A DNA stretch of 64,000 bases from Pseudomonas alkylphenolica (GTDB lineage: Bacteria > Pseudomonadota > Gammaproteobacteria > Pseudomonadales > Pseudomonadaceae). Of the stretch, positions 35,072 through 43,179 are shown piece after piece (position 1 is the first letter of the stretch; the number at the start of each line of letters is the position of its first letter). The translations under genes and the position numbers were made by a program. The notes beneath the pieces were generated by a model, which had not been told where the DNA came from, searched no databases, and was given only the letters and a program-made list of their open reading frames with translations. Where the stretch lies: positions 682,001-746,000 of the forward strand of contig NZ_QJRG01000047.1 of NCBI RefSeq assembly GCF_004025535.1, read 5' to 3'.

Positions 35072-36622
35072 ATGACCGCGACCAGCGAAGGCGTGCTCAC
35101 CGTCAGCGCAATCGGCAAGACCTACGCCCAGCCGGTGCTCGGCGATATCAGCCTGAGCCTGCACGCGGGCGAGGTGCTGGCCCTGACCGGTGAGAACGGC
35201 GCGGGCAAAAGCACCTTGTCGAAGATCATCGGCGGCCTTGAAGTGGCGACCACCGGGCACATGCACTTTCAGGGGCAGCCGTACCAGCCCGGCAGCCGTG
35301 CGGCGGCCGAGCGCCTGGGCGTGCGCATGGTCATGCAGGAACTCAACCTGTTGCCGACCCTGACCGTGGCCGAAAACCTGTTTCTCGACAATTTGCCCAG
35401 CCGTGCCGGCTGGATCAACCGCAAACGCCTGCGCCAACTGGCACAGGCTGCCATGGCCCAGGTGGGCCTGGACACCATCGACCCGGACACCCCGGTCGGC
35501 GAGCTGGGCATCGGCCATCAGCAGATGGTGGAAATCGCCCGCAACCTGATCGGCGACTGCCGGGTACTGATCTTCGATGAGCCCACGGCCATGCTCACCG
35601 CGCGCGAGGTCGAGTTGCTGTTCACCCAGATCGAGCGTTTGCAGCAGCGCGGCGTGGCCATCGTCTACATCTCCCATCGCCTGGAAGAGCTCAAACGCAT
35701 TGCCCAGCGCATTGCCGTGCTGCGTGACGGTAAGCTGGTGTGTGTCGAGCCCATGGCGCGCTACACCAGCACGCAGCTGGTCAACCTGATGGTGGGGCGC
35801 GAGCTGGCCGAACACATCGACCTGGGCCAGCGCGAGATCGGTGCGTCGATCCTCAAGGTCAGTGGCCTGAGCCGTGGTGACAAAGTGCGCGACGTCTCGT
35901 TCGAGGTACGCAGCGGGGAAATCTTCGGCCTGTCCGGGCTGATCGGCGCCGGGCGCACCGAATTGCTCCGTTTGATCTATGGCGCCGACCGCGCCGAGCG
36001 TGGCACCGTCGAACTGGGCAGCCCGCTGCGTAGCGTGCAGGTCGATTCGCCCGTGGCCGCCGTGCGTGAAGGCATTGCCTTGATCACCGAAGACCGCAAA
36101 GGCGAGGGCCTGCTGCTGTCGCAATCGATCAGCGCCAACATCGCCCTGGGCAATTTGCCGGCGATTTCCCGCGCCGGGGTGCTCGATCGCGGCGCCGAAC
36201 GGGCCCTGGCCCAGCGCCAGATCGGTGCCATGCGCATTCGCAGTTCAGGCCCCGAGCAGGTGGTCGGCGAGCTGTCGGGTGGCAACCAGCAGAAGGTGGT
36301 GATCGGTCGCTGGCTGGAGCGCGACTGCAGCGTGCTGCTGTTCGATGAGCCCACCCGTGGCATCGACGTTGGCGCCAAGTTCGACATCTACGGCCTGCTC
36401 GCCGACCTGGCGCGCCAGGGCAAGGCGCTGGTGGTGGTGTCCAGCGACCTGCGCGAACTGATGCTGATCTGCGACCGTATCGGTGTGCTCAGCGCCGGGC
36501 AATTGATCGACACCTTCGAGCGTGAAACCTGGTCCCAGGACCAGCTACTGGCCGCGGCCTTCGCCGGCTATCAGAACCGTGACGCGATGCTGCATGAGGC
36601 AGCTTCCAGGACACTCCCATGA
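35072..36622 (+). CDS. rbsA: ribose ABC transporter, ATP-binding protein
   Basis: 516 residues with two ABC domains. The first has Walker A GENGAGKST (about 40-48), signature-like GIGHQQMVEIARNL and Walker B VLIFDEPTA. The second has a degenerate P-loop (GLIGAGRTELLR) but an intact signature LSGGNQQKVVIGRWL and VLLFDEPTRGIDVGAK. Such asymmetry is normal for sugar importers of this class. It overlaps rbsC by 4 bases (ATGA). Confidence 0.94.
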   Translation: MTATSEGVLTVSAIGKTYAQPVLGDISLSLHAGEVLALTGENGAGKSTLSKIIGGLEVATTGHMHFQGQPYQPGSRAAAERLGVRMVMQELNLLPTLTVAENLFLDNLPSRAGWINRKRLRQLAQAAMAQVGLDTIDPDTPVGELGIGHQQMVEIARNLIGDCRVLIFDEPTAMLTAREVELLFTQIERLQQRGVAIVYISHRLEELKRIAQRIAVLRDGKLVCVEPMARYTSTQLVNLMVGRELAEHIDLGQREIGASILKVSGLSRGDKVRDVSFEVRSGEIFGLSGLIGAGRTELLRLIYGADRAERGTVELGSPLRSVQVDSPVAAVREGIALITEDRKGEGLLLSQSISANIALGNLPAISRAGVLDRGAERALAQRQIGAMRIRSSGPEQVVGELSGGNQQKVVIGRWLERDCSVLLFDEPTRGIDVGAKFDIYGLLADLARQGKALVVVSSDLRELMLICDRIGVLSAGQLIDTFERETWSQDQLLAAAFAGYQNRDAMLHEAASRTLP

Positions 36623-37611
36623 AAACCTCACCGCTGGACACCACCTCGCCAAGCGCGAAACGCGGCGCAAGCTATTACGGCCTGGGCACCTACCTCGGCC
36701 TTGCCGGGGCCTTGCTGGCGATGATCGTGCTGTTCTCGTTGCTGAGCAGTCACTTCTGGTCGTACGCGACCTTCAGCACCCTGGCCAACCAGATCCCCGA
36801 TTTGATGGTGCTGGCGGTGGGCATGACCTTCGTCCTGATCATCGGCGGTATCGACCTGTCGGTAGGCTCGGTGCTGGCCCTGGCGGCGTCGGCGGTCAGC
36901 GTGGCGATTCTCGGCTGGGGCTGGAGCGTATTGCCGGCTGCCTTGCTCGGCATGGGCGTGGCGGCGCTGGCCGGCAGCGTCACCGGCGCGATCACCGTGG
37001 CCTGGCGCATTCCGTCGTTCATCGTCTCGCTCGGTGTGCTGGAAATGGCCCGGGGCCTTGCTTACCAGCTCACCGATTCGCGCACGGCCTACATCGGCGA
37101 CGCTTTTGCGTGGCTCTCGGACCCGTTGGCATTCGGCGTATCACCCTCGTTCATCATCGCCTTGCTGGTGATCATCCTCGCCCAGCTGGTGCTCACTCGC
37201 ACCGTGTTCGGCCGCTACCTGATCGGCATCGGCACCAACGAAGAAGCGGTGCGCCTGGCCGGTATCGACCCGCGCCCCTACAAGATTCTGGTGTTCACCC
37301 TGATGGGGCTGCTGGCCGGCCTTGCCGCGCTGTTCCAGATTTCCCGCCTGGAAGCGGCCGACCCCAATGCCGGTTCCGGGCTTGAGCTGCAGGTGATTGC
37401 CGCCGTGGTGATCGGTGGCACCAGCCTGATGGGCGGGCGCGGCTCGGTGATCAGCACCTTCTTCGGCGTATTGATTATTTCCGTGCTGGCTGCAGGCCTG
37501 GCACAGATCGGCGCTTCCGAGCCGACCAAACGCATTATTACCGGGGCGGTCATTGTGATCGCCGTGGTTCTTGACACCTACCGTAGCCGACGTGCGAGTC
37601 GGCGGAACTGA
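36619..37611 (+). CDS. rbsC: ribose ABC transporter, permease
   Basis: 330 residues with about eight to ten membrane helices. FVLIIGGIDLSVGSVLALAA and VVIGGTSLMGGRGSVISTFFGVLII are conserved in the RbsC/AraH family. It transports ribose with RbsA and RbsB. It lies 3 bases before rbsR. Confidence 0.94.
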   Translation: MKTSPLDTTSPSAKRGASYYGLGTYLGLAGALLAMIVLFSLLSSHFWSYATFSTLANQIPDLMVLAVGMTFVLIIGGIDLSVGSVLALAASAVSVAILGWGWSVLPAALLGMGVAALAGSVTGAITVAWRIPSFIVSLGVLEMARGLAYQLTDSRTAYIGDAFAWLSDPLAFGVSPSFIIALLVIILAQLVLTRTVFGRYLIGIGTNEEAVRLAGIDPRPYKILVFTLMGLLAGLAALFQISRLEAADPNAGSGLELQVIAAVVIGGTSLMGGRGSVISTFFGVLIISVLAAGLAQIGASEPTKRIITGAVIVIAVVLDTYRSRRASRRN

Positions 37612-37614
37612 ATA

Positions 37615-38637
37615 ATGGCAACCATTAAAGACGTCGCAGCACTGGCGGGAATTTCCTACACCACCGTGTCCCATGTATTGAACAAGACCCGACCGGTCAG
37701 CGAGCAGGTGCGCATCAAGGTCGAGGCGGCGATTGCCGAACTCGACTACGTACCCAGCGCCGTGGCCCGCTCGCTGAAGGCGCGCAGCACCGCCACCATC
37801 GGCCTGCTGGTGCCCAATAGCGTCAACCCGTATTTCGCCGAGCTGGCCCGTGGCATCGAGGATGGCTGCGAGCGCAAGGGCTACTGCGTGATCCTGTGCA
37901 ACTCCGACGACGATCCACAAAAGCAGCGCAGCTACCTGCGCGTGTTGCTGGAAAAGCGCATCGACGGCCTGATCGTCGCCTCGGTGGGTGAAGACGCCGA
38001 CCTGCGGGGCAGCCTGGCCAGCGTGCGCACGCCGATGGTCATCGTTGACCGCGCGCTGGAGGGCGTAGAGGCCGATCTGGTGCGCATCGACCACGAGCTG
38101 GGCGCCTACCTCGCTACCCAGCACCTGCTCCAGCTGGGCCATCAGGCCATCGCCTACATTGGCGGCCCGGCCAGCACCAGCGTGGCCCAGTTGCGCGAGG
38201 CCGGTTACCGGCGTGCGCTGGGCGAAGCGGGGGTGCCGGTCGCCAGTGAGTGGATCGTCAACAGCGACTTCACCAGCCTGGGCGGTTATGCCGCCGCTGC
38301 CAAGCTGCTCGAAGGGAATCGACCCACGGCAATTTTCGCCGGCAACGACATGATCGGCATCGGTGTGCTGCGAGCAGCCGCCGAGCGCAACATCTGCGTG
38401 CCGAGCGAGCTGTCGGTGATTGGCTTTGACGACATTCAATTGAGCCGCTACGTGTTCCCGGCGCTGACCACTGTTGGCCAGTCGATTCGCGAACTGGGCG
38501 AAAGTGCTGCGGCGCTGTTGCTGTCGCGTATCGCCCAACCGCTGCAAGGTGCGCCGGAGCAGCGCATCGTCGCGCCGAAAATCGTGTTGCGCGAATCCAC
38601 CGCGCCGCGCCCGGACCTTTTCAATGATTACCGCTGA
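37615..38637 (+). CDS. rbsR: RbsR, LacI-family repressor of the ribose operon
   Basis: 340 residues. The N-terminal helix-turn-helix and hinge read ATIKDVAALAGISYTTVSHV and VARSLKARS; a ribose-binding-like core follows (TIGLLVPNSVNPYFAELARG). Encoded inside the operon it controls, it most likely binds the palindrome at 34041-34054. Confidence 0.93.
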   Translation: MATIKDVAALAGISYTTVSHVLNKTRPVSEQVRIKVEAAIAELDYVPSAVARSLKARSTATIGLLVPNSVNPYFAELARGIEDGCERKGYCVILCNSDDDPQKQRSYLRVLLEKRIDGLIVASVGEDADLRGSLASVRTPMVIVDRALEGVEADLVRIDHELGAYLATQHLLQLGHQAIAYIGGPASTSVAQLREAGYRRALGEAGVPVASEWIVNSDFTSLGGYAAAAKLLEGNRPTAIFAGNDMIGIGVLRAAAERNICVPSELSVIGFDDIQLSRYVFPALTTVGQSIRELGESAAALLLSRIAQPLQGAPEQRIVAPKIVLRESTAPRPDLFNDYR

Positions 38638-38649
38638 GAGCCGACGACC

Positions 38650-39558
38650 ATGAGCGCCAAGGTGATAGTGGTAGGTAGCCTGAACATGGACCTGGTGGCC
38701 CGCGCCCAGCGGTTGCCGCGTGCCGGCGAAACCCTGGCCGGCGAATCGTTTGCCACCGTGCCGGGTGGCAAAGGCGCCAACCAGGCTGTGGCGGTAGCAC
38801 GCCTCGGGGCGTCTGTGGCAATGATCGGCAATGTCGGCGACGACGCCTACGGCCAGCAGCTGCGTCAGGCCTTGCTCGACGAGCAGATCGACTGCCAGGG
38901 CGTGGCGGTGTGCCCTGGCGTATCAAGTGGCCTGGCCCTGATTGTCGTAGATGCCAGCAGCCAGAACGCGATCGTGATCATCCCCGGCGGCAACGGTCTG
39001 TTGCGGCCCGCATCGGTACAGGCCTTCGATACCTTGCTGCAAGGCGCCGAAGTGATCATCTGCCAGCTCGAAGTGCCCCACGAAACCGTGGCCTACACCC
39101 TGGCCCGTGGCCGTGCCCTGGGCAAGACGGTGATCCTCAACCCGGCGCCTTGCACCGGCCCGTTGCCGGCCGACTGGTACAGCGCCATCGACTACCTGAT
39201 CCCCAACGAAAGCGAAGCCCAGGCCCTCACCGGGCAGCCGGTAACCGACCTGACCAGCGCCGAAGTGGCGGCCAGCCAGCTGCGCCAGCTTGGCGCCAAC
39301 AACGTGATCATCACCCTTGGTGCCCAGGGCGCCTTGCTGGCCGGCCCGCAGGGCATGCGCCACTTTGCAGCGCCCGTGGTGCAGCCGCTGGACACCACCG
39401 CCGCCGGCGACACCTTTGTCGGCGGGTTCGCCGCGGCCTTGGCGCGCGGTGAGTCGCAAGAGCAGGCCATGGCCTTTGGTCAGCGTGCGGCGGCCTTGTC
39501 GGTCACCCGTGCCGGGGCCCAGCCTTCGATTCCCTACCTGGCCGAGTTGCAGCCATGA
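38650..39558 (+). CDS. rbsK: ribokinase
   Basis: 302 residues, PfkB family. GSLNMDLVARAQRLPRAGET at the N-terminus and the catalytic-base motif LDTTAAGDTFVGGFAAAL near the C-terminus are intact. It phosphorylates ribose to ribose 5-phosphate. It overlaps rbsD by 4 bases. Confidence 0.95.
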   Translation: MSAKVIVVGSLNMDLVARAQRLPRAGETLAGESFATVPGGKGANQAVAVARLGASVAMIGNVGDDAYGQQLRQALLDEQIDCQGVAVCPGVSSGLALIVVDASSQNAIVIIPGGNGLLRPASVQAFDTLLQGAEVIICQLEVPHETVAYTLARGRALGKTVILNPAPCTGPLPADWYSAIDYLIPNESEAQALTGQPVTDLTSAEVAASQLRQLGANNVIITLGAQGALLAGPQGMRHFAAPVVQPLDTTAAGDTFVGGFAAALARGESQEQAMAFGQRAAALSVTRAGAQPSIPYLAELQP

Positions 39559-39959
39559 AAAAGACCCCATTGCTCAATATTGCCCTGTCGCGGGTCATTG
39601 CCTCGCTGGGGCACGGCGACATCCTCGTCATTGGCGATGCGGGCCTGCCCGTGCCGCCGGGCGTCGAGCTGATCGACCTGGCACTGACCCCGGGCGTGCC
39701 CGACTTTGCCAGCACCTTGCGCGCCGTGCTCAGCGAAATGCAGGTGGAAAGCCATGTGCTCGCCGACGAAATGTTCAAGGCCAACCCGCCGGCCTTGACT
39801 GTGGTCGAGCAATGCTTCGCCCATGGCCAGCTGGGCAAGCGCAACCTGCTCAGCCATGCCGAATTCAAGCAACTGAGCCGCGGCGCCCGTGCCGTGGTGC
39901 GTACCGGTGAATGCCAGCCCTACAGCAACATCGTGCTGATCGCCGGGGTTACTTTCTGA
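39555..39959 (+). CDS. rbsD: D-ribose pyranase
   Basis: 134 residues. SLGHGDILVIGDAGLPVP carries the catalytic His and Asp. The C-terminus ARAVVRTGECQPYSNIVLIAGVTF is the usual RbsD ending. It interconverts pyran and furan forms of ribose for RbsK. Its TGA stop overlaps the next ATG. Confidence 0.95.
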   Translation: MKKTPLLNIALSRVIASLGHGDILVIGDAGLPVPPGVELIDLALTPGVPDFASTLRAVLSEMQVESHVLADEMFKANPPALTVVEQCFAHGQLGKRNLLSHAEFKQLSRGARAVVRTGECQPYSNIVLIAGVTF

Positions 39960-40909
39960 TGCTGCGGCCTTCGTTCGACCTGATCATCGACACCGACCCC
40001 GGCGCTGATGACGTAGTGGCTTTGCTGCTCGCCATGGCATCGCCGGAAACCCTGAATATCCTTGCTATCACCACGGTGGCCGGCAACGTACGCTTGGACA
40101 AGACCTCGCGTAACGCGCGGCTGGCGAGGGAGTGGGGCGGGCGTGAAGACATTCCGGTGTATGCCGGCGCATCGCGGCCGCTGTTGCGCGCGCCAGTTTA
40201 TGCGCCCGATATTCACGGCGAAGAGGGCTTGCCTGGTGTCACGGTGCACGAGCCCCGCCAGGGCTTGGCCCCCGGCAGTGCGGTCGGCTATCTGATCGAC
40301 ACCTTGAGCGCGGCACCGCCCCACAGCATCACCGTCGCCATGCTGGGCCCGCAAACCAACCTGGCCCTGGCACTGATCCAGGCGCCGCACATAGCCCTCG
40401 GCATCAAGGAGGTGGTGGTCATGGGTGGTGCGCACTTCAACGGTGGCAACATCACCCCGGTGGCCGAGTTCAACCTGTTTGCCGACCCGGAAGCCGCCGA
40501 GGTGGTGCTCAGCAGCGGGGTCAAGCTGACTTACCTGCCGCTGGACCTTACCCACACGCTGCTGACCAGTGACGCGCGCATGCAGCAATTGGCGGCGTTG
40601 GGCAACCAGGCGGGCAGGGTGGTGGTGGATATTCTCAACGCCTACGTCGCCACCGACATGCAGCGCTATGGCCTGCCAGGCGGCCCGGTGCACGATGCCA
40701 GCGTGATCGCCTACTTGCTCAAGCCGGAACTGTTCGCAGGGCGGCAGATTTACCTGCAGGTGGACAGCCGCGAAGGGCCGACTTACGGCCAGACCATTGC
40801 CGATTGGCACAATGCCCTCGGGCAGCCGAATAACGTGACGTGGATCGCCAGCGCAGACGCCCAGGGCTTTTTTGACCTGCTCAGTACGCGGCTTGCGCGT
40901 CTGCAGTAG
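39959..40909 (+). CDS. ribonucleoside hydrolase in the rbs operon
   Basis: 316 residues. DTDPGADDVVALLLAM is the calcium-binding aspartate motif of IUNH nucleoside hydrolases, and MGGAHFNGGNITPVAEFNLFADPEAA is the family's second signature. It releases ribose from nucleosides. The start codon overlaps the rbsD stop (TGATG), so the operon links nucleoside breakdown with ribose uptake and kinase. No signal peptide is seen, so it acts in the cytoplasm. Confidence 0.92.
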   Translation: MLRPSFDLIIDTDPGADDVVALLLAMASPETLNILAITTVAGNVRLDKTSRNARLAREWGGREDIPVYAGASRPLLRAPVYAPDIHGEEGLPGVTVHEPRQGLAPGSAVGYLIDTLSAAPPHSITVAMLGPQTNLALALIQAPHIALGIKEVVVMGGAHFNGGNITPVAEFNLFADPEAAEVVLSSGVKLTYLPLDLTHTLLTSDARMQQLAALGNQAGRVVVDILNAYVATDMQRYGLPGGPVHDASVIAYLLKPELFAGRQIYLQVDSREGPTYGQTIADWHNALGQPNNVTWIASADAQGFFDLLSTRLARLQ

Positions 40910-41087
40910 TGTGCGAGTAGCGTTCAAAAACCTGTTCGACGAAGCTTCTGGCAGCCACGTGGCCGAGGTCTTTGACCAGCAGGTCGACCGCAATCAGCAT
41001 CAGTTCTTCAGCGCTGGCAGGGCTGTAGGCGCTTTGGCCTTCGGGCCATTTGACTTTGATGTCGGCATCGATGATGTGGCTTGTCAT
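40881..41087 (-). CDS. conserved small hypothetical protein
   Basis: 68 residues, convergent with and overlapping the nucleoside hydrolase 3' end by 29 bases. There is no known domain; the composition is acidic and helical (LMLIAVDLLVKDLGHVAARSFVEQVFERY). GGAAT precedes the ATG. Confidence 0.6.
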   Translation of the reverse strand: MTSHIIDADIKVKWPEGQSAYSPASAEELMLIAVDLLVKDLGHVAARSFVEQVFERYSHTTADAQAAY

Positions 41088-41278
41088 GAGCTATTCCGAA
41101 TGAAAACTGTCTGCGTTGTGGGGTTCAAATGCCGGGCCCTGGCGTTTGACGGGGCAGGGGAGAACACACTGCGCCCAGGCTGAAGTAAATCATGCCGGAG
41201 GCCTTCAAGGCACTGCGACTTAGGCATAAGCGCAAGGGCGTGGCAAACTAACGGTTTCCAGCGTGTCGGAACAGTGCT

Positions 41279-41581
41279 GTGCAGATCGATTTGAACAACC
41301 CCGAACAGTTCACCCTTGAGGCCGTGCGCAACCTGCTTGCCGCTGGCAACAACGCGGTGCACAACCAGCTGCGCGTCAATCGCAGCGGTATTGCCTGGTT
41401 GTCCCAGGTGGTGGGCGGGCGAGAGTTGGAGGGCTTGGCCTTTCGTCTGGAAACCTGGTCGGCGGGCTCTGGCTGCGTGGGTGAACTGGCTGCGCAGGAC
41501 GAGCGCTGGGTCATGCAGGTGTTCAACGTGCTCAAGACCAACTGGCCGAAACCGGTCAGTGATTATATCGACCTGTACTGA
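41279..41581 (+). CDS. hypothetical protein
   Basis: 100 residues from a GTG at 41279. No domain is recognised. It contains RNLLAAGNNAVHNQLRVNRSGIAWLSQVVGG and ends KPVSDYIDLY. The frame has normal Pseudomonas codon use. Preceding CGGA is a weak ribosome-binding site. Confidence 0.6.
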   Translation: MQIDLNNPEQFTLEAVRNLLAAGNNAVHNQLRVNRSGIAWLSQVVGGRELEGLAFRLETWSAGSGCVGELAAQDERWVMQVFNVLKTNWPKPVSDYIDLY

Positions 41582-41726
41582 GTGCCCGCGCGCATTGTGC
41601 AAAATCCCGTGACGATTGCGTTTTTACCTGAGTACGCTGGCTCAGGCAGACTTGACGGGTTTTGCAACGAAAAACCAGCGACGCTGTCACATGGACAGCA
41701 GTTTTTGTGTATTCAAAGGAGGATTC

Positions 41727-42038
41727 ATGTTCCGTGCATCATTGATGAGCCTGTTGGCGGTTGCCGTTCTGGCGGGTTGCAGCACCGGTGGTTCGTCGTC
41801 GAAGGCGCCCGAGGCCGGAGCGGCCAACACTGACGGTCGTTGCGAGGCCAGCGGCGCCCAGTTCGCCATCGGCAAGCAGGCTACCCCGGCACTGGTCGAG
41901 CAGGCGCGCAAGGCCAGTGGTTCGCAGATGGCCCATGCCCTCGGGCCAAATGATGTCATGACCATGGACTACCGCTCCGAGCGCCTGAACCTGCACACCG
42001 ATGCCCAGGGCATCGTCAAAAGCGTCAACTGCGGCTAA
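41727..42038 (+). CDS. I78-type peptidase inhibitor lipoprotein
   Basis: 103 residues, with AAGGAGG ahead of the ATG at 41727. The lipobox is VLAGCST. The mature part fits the inhibitor I78 family: a Cys near FAIGKQATPALVEQARKAS, then ANDVMTMDYRSERLNLHTD-like sequence and a terminal VNCG that should form a disulfide with the first Cys. The family inhibits serine proteases of the envelope or outside the cell. Confidence 0.8.
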   Translation: MFRASLMSLLAVAVLAGCSTGGSSSKAPEAGAANTDGRCEASGAQFAIGKQATPALVEQARKASGSQMAHALGPNDVMTMDYRSERLNLHTDAQGIVKSVNCG

Positions 42039-42063
42039 TCCCGCCCCGGGCCCTGGCCTTGCC

Positions 42064-42091
42064 CCTGTGGGAGCGGGTTCACCCGCGAAGC
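42064..42091. repeat. REP element, P. putida type
   Basis: The GTGGGAGCGGGTTCACCCGC core with flanking GAAGCC forms the hairpin known from P. putida intergenic REP sequences. It sits between the I78 gene and a terminator. Confidence 0.75.
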
Positions 42092-42126
42092 CTTCAGGGC
42101 CAATGCAAAGTCCAAACCGCAGGCAC

Positions 42127-42157
42127 AAAAAAACCCGCCACATGGACGGGTTTTTTT
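42127..42157. terminator. bidirectional terminator
   Basis: Stem AAACCCGCC/GGACGGGTTT type with seven A on the left and seven T on the right. It serves the I78 gene on the plus strand and the cold-shock gene on the minus strand. Confidence 0.88.
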
Positions 42158-42170
42158 ATTCGGTCAGAGC

Positions 42171-42383
42171 TTACTCTGGACGAACTTGTGCAGCCTGCAT
42201 GCCCTTCTGGCCTTTTTCGGCAACGAAGGAAACGGTCTGGCCTTCCTTCAGGCTTTTGAAACCGTCGGTTTCGATAGCCTTGAAGTGAACGAACAGGTCG
42301 TCGCCGCCACCTTGTGGAGTGATGAAGCCGAAGCCTTTCTCATCGTTGAACCATTTTACGGTGCCGGTTTGGCGATTAGACAT
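42171..42383 (-). CDS. cold-shock domain protein
   Basis: 70 residues. RNP1 KGFGFITP and RNP2 DLFVHF are intact. It is an RNA chaperone of the CspA family. The frame extends upstream to 42458, but the family begins at MSNRQTGTVKWF. The AT-rich leader 42384-42470 could be the usual long untranslated region. Confidence 0.94.
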   Translation of the reverse strand: MSNRQTGTVKWFNDEKGFGFITPQGGGDDLFVHFKAIETDGFKSLKEGQTVSFVAEKGQKGMQAAQVRPE

Positions 42384-42543
42384 GGGTGTATCTCCAAGAA
42401 ACATGATTTTCAGTAGTGCGGTGTTGCCGAGGCCAACAGGGTGCACGCCGACCATCATAGTCTAATTATGGGCTTGTAGCCCCTATTACCTTCGCAGATT
42501 GCTGATCTGGAGCAAAATAGCGATGGATTACCGGCCCAAAGGC

Positions 42544-42840
42544 CTATTTTTTCGGGGCGCAGGCGGCTGCAACCTTTTCTTGCGCGCTCTTCATTACCGC
42601 CGCATCCACGCCATCCTCAAGGGTATTGAGGTCTTTGATCTGCGCCTCGGTCAGGTTTTTTTCCAGCACCTTGCCGGCGCAGCTGCAATAGCCCTCGGCT
42701 TTATCCTTGGTCAGGCCGTGCTTTTGCGCCTGCGTCATGCAAGACATCTGATAGTCGGCAGGCAGCGTGGCGGCCGTGGCACTGAGCGGGAGCAACAGGG
42801 CAGAAGCAGCCGCCAGGGCCAGTAAAGACTGAAGTCGCAT
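42544..42840 (-). CDS. small secreted hypothetical protein
   Basis: 98 residues with a signal peptide (MRLQSLLALAAASALLLPLSATAA). The mature part has four Cys, including a CSC pair (AEGYCSCAGKVLEKNL) and a C-terminal AAACAPKK. The function is not known. Start at 42840 has GGAGTG nearby. Confidence 0.75.
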   Translation of the reverse strand: MRLQSLLALAAASALLLPLSATAATLPADYQMSCMTQAQKHGLTKDKAEGYCSCAGKVLEKNLTEAQIKDLNTLEDGVDAAVMKSAQEKVAAACAPKK

Positions 42841-43179
42841 AACCAAACACTCCTTGGGTTGTCGGTTTCTCATCAAGAGTAGGACGCTTCACACACTCTG
42901 ATGGGGAAATTTCCACTCAAGTTCCCCGCAATCGCCACAACGCTTTGTGCTAGCATGCCCAGCTTGAGCTCGCCGCAGCGTTTTTCTTGCTGCTCGCGGC
43001 TTGTAGCTCCCAACACTATTCATCTATTCCAGTCACTCTGGTTCGTTCCCTGGCAGGCTTTCGGGCTTCTGCCACTGTGAGGCAGGCTTTGCGCAGGCAA
43101 AGACAGGGGCGGATCGCGTACTGGCTCATCCCAACCCACGTGACCTTTGGTAGGGGTCACCACTAGGAGAGGAGGCGCC
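42841..43179. other. leader region of thrS
   Basis: About 340 bases between divergent genes, without a supported frame. It must contain the thrS promoter. GGAGAGGAGG directly before the thrS ATG is a very strong ribosome-binding site. I found no T-box or clear operator. Confidence 0.5.
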
